Below, piece by piece: positions 48,340 through 52,250 of a stretch of 52,250 nucleotides of DNA (the first letter of the stretch is position 1; the number at the start of each line of letters is the position of its first letter). Under the pieces are notes generated by a model. It saw only the letters and a program-made list of their open reading frames with translations. It did not search any database and was not told the DNA's origin. Source of the DNA: Elusimicrobiota bacterium (GTDB lineage Bacteria; Elusimicrobiota; Elusimicrobia; UBA1565; UBA9628). A program made the position numbers and the translations under genes. The stretch is taken from assembly GCA_016212795.1 (NCBI GenBank), contig JACRDT010000041.1, forward strand, positions 1-52,250, read 5' to 3'.

Positions 48340-48804
48340 ATGGGCTACGAATGCGAGATCGTGGAGTTGCCGGAACAGATGGTCCTGTCTATCCGGAAGC
48401 GGGCCAAGCCGGAAGACATCATCGGCGCGGTGATGAATGCGGCGCGGGCCGTGGAGGATTATCTTGGGCGGAACGATCGGGACGCCTCCTCCGGCCCCCC
48501 GCTCCTGATCTGTCACGGCGAGGACGACCAGGGCGTCGACGTCGAACTGTGCTACCCCGTCTCGAGGGAGATTCCCGGCGACGCAACGGTCAGTTTCGGC
48601 AGGCTTCCGGCGACGAAGGCGGCGGCCTGCATCCATGCCGGTCCGTACGAGGGCAGGCTCGCCGCCTATGACGCGCTCAAGCGGTGGATGAAGGACAATG
48701 GGCACGAGCCGGCCGGGCCTGTCTACGAGATTAACCTGGACGAGAAGCCGCCCGGTCCCGAGGAGACGAGGTTCCGGATCGCCTTTCCGCTGAAGGCGCC
48801 CTAG
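48340..48804 (+). CDS. GyrI-like small-molecule-binding protein
   Basis: 154 residues with the GyrI/AraC effector-binding (SOUL-like) fold: YECEIVELPEQMVLSIRKRA, EDDQGVDVELCYPVSREIPG, KAAACIHAGPYEGRLAAYDALKRWMKDNGHEPAGPVYEINL, ending RFRIAFPL. Members bind hydrophobic compounds, inhibit gyrase, or hydrolyse cyclopropane-bearing toxins. ATG 48340 follows GGGAGGGGACG; the longer GTG start at 48289 is less likely. A TATGAT box at 48251-48256 may give an internal promoter in the 167-base gap before it. Its place between two radical SAM genes suggests binding, sensing or detoxifying the pathway product. Confidence 0.8.
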   Translation: MGYECEIVELPEQMVLSIRKRAKPEDIIGAVMNAARAVEDYLGRNDRDASSGPPLLICHGEDDQGVDVELCYPVSREIPGDATVSFGRLPATKAAACIHAGPYEGRLAAYDALKRWMKDNGHEPAGPVYEINLDEKPPGPEETRFRIAFPLKAP

Positions 48805-48811
48805 CGCGGGC

Positions 48812-51208
48812 ATGAAGAAGGCGGTCCTGATCGCGGCGCCTCACGGGTTGGCGACCCACGGCGTGGCCTTCCGTGGCCTGGACCAGGCCGATCTGACCCC
48901 TATCTTCCCTCCGCTCACGGGCGCCGTGGCCTTGGGGTCCTATCTCGCGGTCCATGGCGTGCCGGTCGAGATCGTCGATGTGCAGATGGACTACGGGATC
49001 GGGCTGACTCCCGACGCCGAGCGTCTGGTCTTGCGCCGCGTGACCCAGGACCTGCTCGCGCAGAAGGACGCCATCGCATGGGTCGGGATCTCGCAGATCT
49101 CGGTGGCTAACAGCGGGATGGAGCTCGCCGCAGAGATCCGCCGAGTCCTGCCGAGGGTGCCGGTCATCATGGGCGGGTATTTCGCCTCCTTCGCCTACCG
49201 GCAGGTGCTGGAAGAGTGCCCCGCCGTCACGGCGGTGGTTCGGGGAGACGGCGAGGCCGCGGCCCTGCGGATCAGCCAGCGCGTGGACCGGGGGCAGCCC
49301 TTCCTTGTCGATGACACGCCGAACCTGGCCTGGCGCGAGAGGGGGAGGATCGCGACGAGCCGCGTGGAGCCGATGGATCTGGGCGGGCTGCCGATCTGCG
49401 ATTTCAGGCTCCTCCGGCACCCGGGCGCCTATCCGACGATCTCCGTGTACACCTCCCGGGGCTGCCCGTGGGCGTGCCGGTTCTGCGCCGAAGCCAGGAT
49501 GCGCCCGTACGCGGCGTTCCCCGCGGCTTGGGTGAGTCGGCAGTTGTCCCATATCGCGTCCGTCACCTCATGCAGGCGCATCTTGTTCGCCGACCCCACG
49601 TTCGGGTTGGGGCAGGAACGTACGAGGGAGGTCTGCCGGGTGCTGAGGGGCCAGCCCTTCACGTACGCTGCCGGGACCCGCGCCGACGTCGTGGATGCCG
49701 GTTCCGTGCGGTTGCTGCGCCAGGCCGGGTTCGACAGCCTCTACTACGGCGTCGAGTCCGCCAGCCTTTCGACGCTGGTGCGCATGAATAAAGTCGAGAG
49801 CCTAGCGGCGGCCCGGCGCTATGTCGAGAAGGCCGCGAAGGCGGTGAGGGCGTGCTTCGAGGAGGGCGTGACGCCCTTCGTCGGGCTGATGGTGGCCTTC
49901 CCCGGCGACAGCGAGGCGGACTGCCGCGCCACGATGGGGTTCGTGAAGAGGCTGCGCCGGCTCCACGACCGCGTCAAGCCGCGTGGCGGCAAACGGGCCG
50001 GGCTGATCGTGGACTGCTACCGGACTGGCATCATCGATGGCACGTCGATCTCTCGGACGCATCGGCGGACGGAGATGGTCCCGGGCGGCAGGATACTCTC
50101 CTTGTCTCCCCGGATGGCCGACATCGCCCGGCGGGCCATCGACGAATTCAGGAAGCAGAGCGTGCTCACTCCCTTGGCGCTGGAAAGGGTGAACCGGTAC
50201 TGGATGGTGTCCCTGCCCATGCTGTTGGAGAAGCATCCCGAATTGAAGGATGACCAGGGGGTCTTGGCGGTCGGCGACGCCTTGAGCCGCGGAGCCCCGC
50301 GGCTGTCGCTTCAGCGGGCGTCGCGCATCATGAGTCGACAGGGCTCGGATGTCGGGGACAGCGTGGGCATCGCGAGGGCGGCCGGTTCCCAGGCGTTATC
50401 GGCGCGCGACATCGGGGCCCTGGGCGAAACCCTGACCAAGAACAGGGACCAGGAGGCGCGCCGTGAGGCGGCGCGCGCCCTGGCCGCGCAAGGCTCGAAG
50501 GCGGCGCCTGCCCTGCCCGCCTTGCTCGCCGCTCTCGACGATCCTGACTGGGAGACGCGCCGCGAAGCGCAGCGAGCCATCTCCCTGGTGGAACTGCGAG
50601 ACGCCCCTTGCAGGCCCTCGTTGATCAATGCGCTCAAGACGGCCGGAGCCTGCGGCCGGTGTTTCGCGGCGGGGGCTCTGCGTCGCATGGAGCCCTCGGC
50701 GGCCACGGTGTCGGCGTTGGGCGGCGCTCTCCGGGACGAAGACAAGCACGTTCGGCGGATGGCCTCGTTGGCGCTGGGAGAGATGGGGTCTGCGGCTTGC
50801 GCCGCGGCCGGCGCGTTGGCGAAGGCCCTGCGCGATGACCCTGACAGCCAGTCGCGCCAGAACATCGCCCTGGCGTTCTCGAAGATGGACCGGCCTCCCG
50901 CGGAGGCCGCGGAGGCATTGGTCCGCGCGCTCGGGGATGAGGACCTCCAGGTGCGCTACGAGGCGGCCTATGCGCTGTCGAAGATGGAGTCCGTGCCGGA
51001 CTCGGCGGCACCGAGCCTGCTCAAGGCCTTAGAGACCGAAGATGAACGATTGCGCTGGGCGGTGGCCCGGGCGTTGGGCAGGCTGGCGCAGCCTTCCAAG
51101 AAGGTCTTTGACGCTCTCTCGAGGCTGACATCCGACCTGAACCAGGACATTTCCAGGGAAGCCGGCAGCTTGTTGATGGGGCTCCGGGGGTCGAGGGCGG
51201 AGGCGTGA
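48812..51208 (+). CDS. B12-binding-like radical SAM protein with C-terminal HEAT repeats (copy 2)
   Basis: 798 residues, same plan as the protein at 46034: B12-binding-like Rossmann domain to about 160, radical SAM Cys C218, C222 and C225 (SRGCPWACRFCAE), YYGVESASLSTL, helical segment, then a longer HEAT array from about 530 to the end (QEARREAARALAAQG, LQVRYEAAYALSKME). Compared with copy 1 the HEAT array has extra units. The similarity to copy 1 is uneven, with blocks of near-identity next to diverged parts. It starts seven bases after the GyrI-like stop and overlaps the next gene by GTGA. Confidence 0.85.
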   Translation: MKKAVLIAAPHGLATHGVAFRGLDQADLTPIFPPLTGAVALGSYLAVHGVPVEIVDVQMDYGIGLTPDAERLVLRRVTQDLLAQKDAIAWVGISQISVANSGMELAAEIRRVLPRVPVIMGGYFASFAYRQVLEECPAVTAVVRGDGEAAALRISQRVDRGQPFLVDDTPNLAWRERGRIATSRVEPMDLGGLPICDFRLLRHPGAYPTISVYTSRGCPWACRFCAEARMRPYAAFPAAWVSRQLSHIASVTSCRRILFADPTFGLGQERTREVCRVLRGQPFTYAAGTRADVVDAGSVRLLRQAGFDSLYYGVESASLSTLVRMNKVESLAAARRYVEKAAKAVRACFEEGVTPFVGLMVAFPGDSEADCRATMGFVKRLRRLHDRVKPRGGKRAGLIVDCYRTGIIDGTSISRTHRRTEMVPGGRILSLSPRMADIARRAIDEFRKQSVLTPLALERVNRYWMVSLPMLLEKHPELKDDQGVLAVGDALSRGAPRLSLQRASRIMSRQGSDVGDSVGIARAAGSQALSARDIGALGETLTKNRDQEARREAARALAAQGSKAAPALPALLAALDDPDWETRREAQRAISLVELRDAPCRPSLINALKTAGACGRCFAAGALRRMEPSAATVSALGGALRDEDKHVRRMASLALGEMGSAACAAAGALAKALRDDPDSQSRQNIALAFSKMDRPPAEAAEALVRALGDEDLQVRYEAAYALSKMESVPDSAAPSLLKALETEDERLRWAVARALGRLAQPSKKVFDALSRLTSDLNQDISREAGSLLMGLRGSRAEA

Positions 51209-52250
51209 GCGTGCCGGGCCGGGCGGGGGGGGGCGAGGGAGACGCTCTGGCGGATTTCGTGAGGCGTCTCGCGGCGGGCTGGCGGGAGCCGGGAGAGTCC
51301 CGGTTCGCCGTCGGCATCCTGGCCCTGACCCACCGATGCCAGTGCTCGTGCGCGCACTGCGGGGTGAAGCGGGAGGACGGCGAGCGCCGGCCCGAGCTGG
51401 GCCGCCGCGAGATCGTCGCGCTGCTGGACGACTTCGCGGCCCTCGGGGTCCGGTGCGCGGATTTCTTCGGTGGAGAGCCCCTCCTGGACCCGCGCCTGGC
51501 CGACTACGTCCGCTATGCCAAGCGCAAGGGGATGAAGGTCGTGGCGGACACCAACGGCCTGCTGCTCGACGAGAGGATGGCGGCCGGGCTCAAGCGGGCC
51601 GGGCTCGACGGGCTCTTCGTGAGCCTGGACAGCCCCCGCGCCGAGGAGCACGACAGGCTGCGCGGCGTGGCCGGCCTCTTCGACCGGGTCGTCGCGGCCG
51701 CGCGGCATTGCGTCCGGCACGGCTTGGACTGCGCGCTCTCGATCTGCGCGTCGAGGGAGTCGTTGGCCAGCGGCGACGCGGCGCGGGTGGTCGCGCTGGG
51801 CCGGGAACTGGGCGTGCGCGTGCGGCTGTGCACGCCGATCTGCGCGGGGCGCCTGGCCCGGCAGGACGGCGCCCGGCTTTCCAGCCGGGAGCTGGCCGCT
51901 TTCCGGGGGCTGCTGGACGGCGACAAGGTCTTCTGGGAGCTCGAGCCGGTCCCCGGGCGCCGGGGGGTCTACCGCTGCGGCGCCGCCGAGGAGATGTTCT
52001 ACGTGTCCCCCTACGGGGACGTGCAGCCCTGCTGCTATTGCGGCGTGGTGTTCGGGAACGTGCGGGAGGAGCCGCTGGGCCGCATCCTGCGGCGGATGTC
52101 GCGCTCGCACATGGCGGGGAGGTTCGAGGGAGAGGACTGCCCGATGAACACGCCGGGGTTCCGGCGCAGGCACGCGGCGGCGCTGCGGTCGGGCCGCTAC
52201 GACAGCCGTTCGGACGTGGAGGCCGACGCCCGGGAGTGGGACGCCGCGGC
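51205..52250 (+). CDS. SPASM-like radical SAM protein (3' end outside window)
   Basis: GTG 51205 overlaps the preceding stop (GTGA) and the frame is open to the window end (348 codons). Radical SAM motif C45, C49 and C52 in LTHRCQCSCAHCG, then DFFGGEPLLDP, VVADTNGLLLDERM and GLFVSLDSPRAEEHDRLRG. The C-terminal part has the SPASM pattern: CGAAEEMFYVSPYGDVQPCCYCGVVFGN then a later Cys (GEDCPMN), which would bind auxiliary clusters. SPASM enzymes modify peptides or small substrates. No HEAT repeats are seen in the visible part. The operon probably continues downstream. Confidence 0.85.
   Translation, partial: MSVPGRAGGGEGDALADFVRRLAAGWREPGESRFAVGILALTHRCQCSCAHCGVKREDGERRPELGRREIVALLDDFAALGVRCADFFGGEPLLDPRLADYVRYAKRKGMKVVADTNGLLLDERMAAGLKRAGLDGLFVSLDSPRAEEHDRLRGVAGLFDRVVAAARHCVRHGLDCALSICASRESLASGDAARVVALGRELGVRVRLCTPICAGRLARQDGARLSSRELAAFRGLLDGDKVFWELEPVPGRRGVYRCGAAEEMFYVSPYGDVQPCCYCGVVFGNVREEPLGRILRRMSRSHMAGRFEGEDCPMNTPGFRRRHAAALRSGRYDSRSDVEADAREWDAA

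Noticed and set aside
42960..51150. Regular DNA repeats in the HEAT regions as a possible CRISPR or satellite array
   Set aside because: Periodicity follows HEAT codons, the units diverge, and they stay in frame within genes; there are no spacers or cas genes.
1..52250. tRNA or rRNA genes
   Set aside because: I found no cloverleaf-like segment with conserved T-loop sequence or rRNA blocks on reading; a covariance-model search could still find one.
37488..52250. RiPP precursor peptide gene inside the radical SAM operon
   Set aside because: Nearly all junctions overlap; the only gap (48173-48339) has no convincing short ORF with ribosome binding site, and the 18-codon mini-ORF at 38876 belongs to a dispersed repeat.

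Overview
The window looks like one GC-rich Gram-negative chromosome segment. Cell-envelope evidence is direct: a TolC/MacA/MacB-type tripartite exporter, ExbB/ExbD/TonB, lipoproteins and periplasmic sensor domains. An exported protein carrying the mature-start motif SLTTYYPAP (35862-36737), the -10 style (TGnTATnAT close to the start codon) and the general gene style suggest a high-GC Elusimicrobiota-like lineage. That assignment is inference from motif memory, not a search result.

Layout. 1-5.6 kb: a phosphorelay cluster (response-regulator tail, REC-histidine kinase, membrane histidine kinase, single-domain regulator, REC-PAS-kinase-REC). 5.5-6.6 kb: tRNA-dihydrouridine synthase on the other strand. 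6.7-8.4 kb: ECF sigma factor, probable anti-sigma protein and a CpaB/RcpC-like protein. 8.4-13.4 kb: an accessory stretch bounded by a short repeat that copies the 3' end of the cpaB-like gene; it holds a membrane glycosyltransferase-TPR gene, an exported VOC protein, an unknown anchored protein and a broken L,D-transpeptidase gene. 13.4-17.7 kb: a two-domain thioredoxin-fold protein and a divergent pair, RyR-TPR-SLOG-like-class III cyclase against TIR-TM-repeat protein, which looks like a nucleotide-signalling conflict system. 17.7-23.3 kb: a five-gene exporter operon. 23.3-28.5 kb: membrane proteins, a HEAT lipoprotein and exbB-exbD-tonB. 28.6-31.6 kb: RNase D, proC (with a leader hairpin resembling an attenuator) and a PfkB kinase. 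31.6-35.7 kb: a polysaccharide operon (glycosyltransferase, DegT aminotransferase, sugar-phosphate transferase) led by an orphan HicA-like protein. 35.8-37.4 kb: an exported protein and a VapBC pair.

37.5-52.25 kb (running off the window) is the most striking part: eight radical SAM genes in what reads as one operon, most of them linked by ATGA/GTGA overlaps. There are three HemN-like proteins (CxxxCxxCxC), two radical SAM proteins with twin-Cys C-terminal regions, two BchE/B12-binding-like radical SAM proteins, and one SPASM-like protein. Four of the eight carry long HEAT-repeat arrays, one of them on both sides of the radical SAM domain. A GyrI-like small-molecule-binding protein sits among them. 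No peptide precursor, NRPS or PKS is visible inside the window. The set resembles a small-molecule or cofactor modification pathway built on HEAT-scaffolded radical SAM enzymes; the product is unknown.

A second theme is small dispersed DNA repeats lying exactly at gene ends: a palindromic element in five copies that carries a mini-ORF and can supply ribosome binding site and start codon to the next gene, a perfect REP-like inverted repeat that encodes the last residues of RNase D, and the cpaB-tail repeat.
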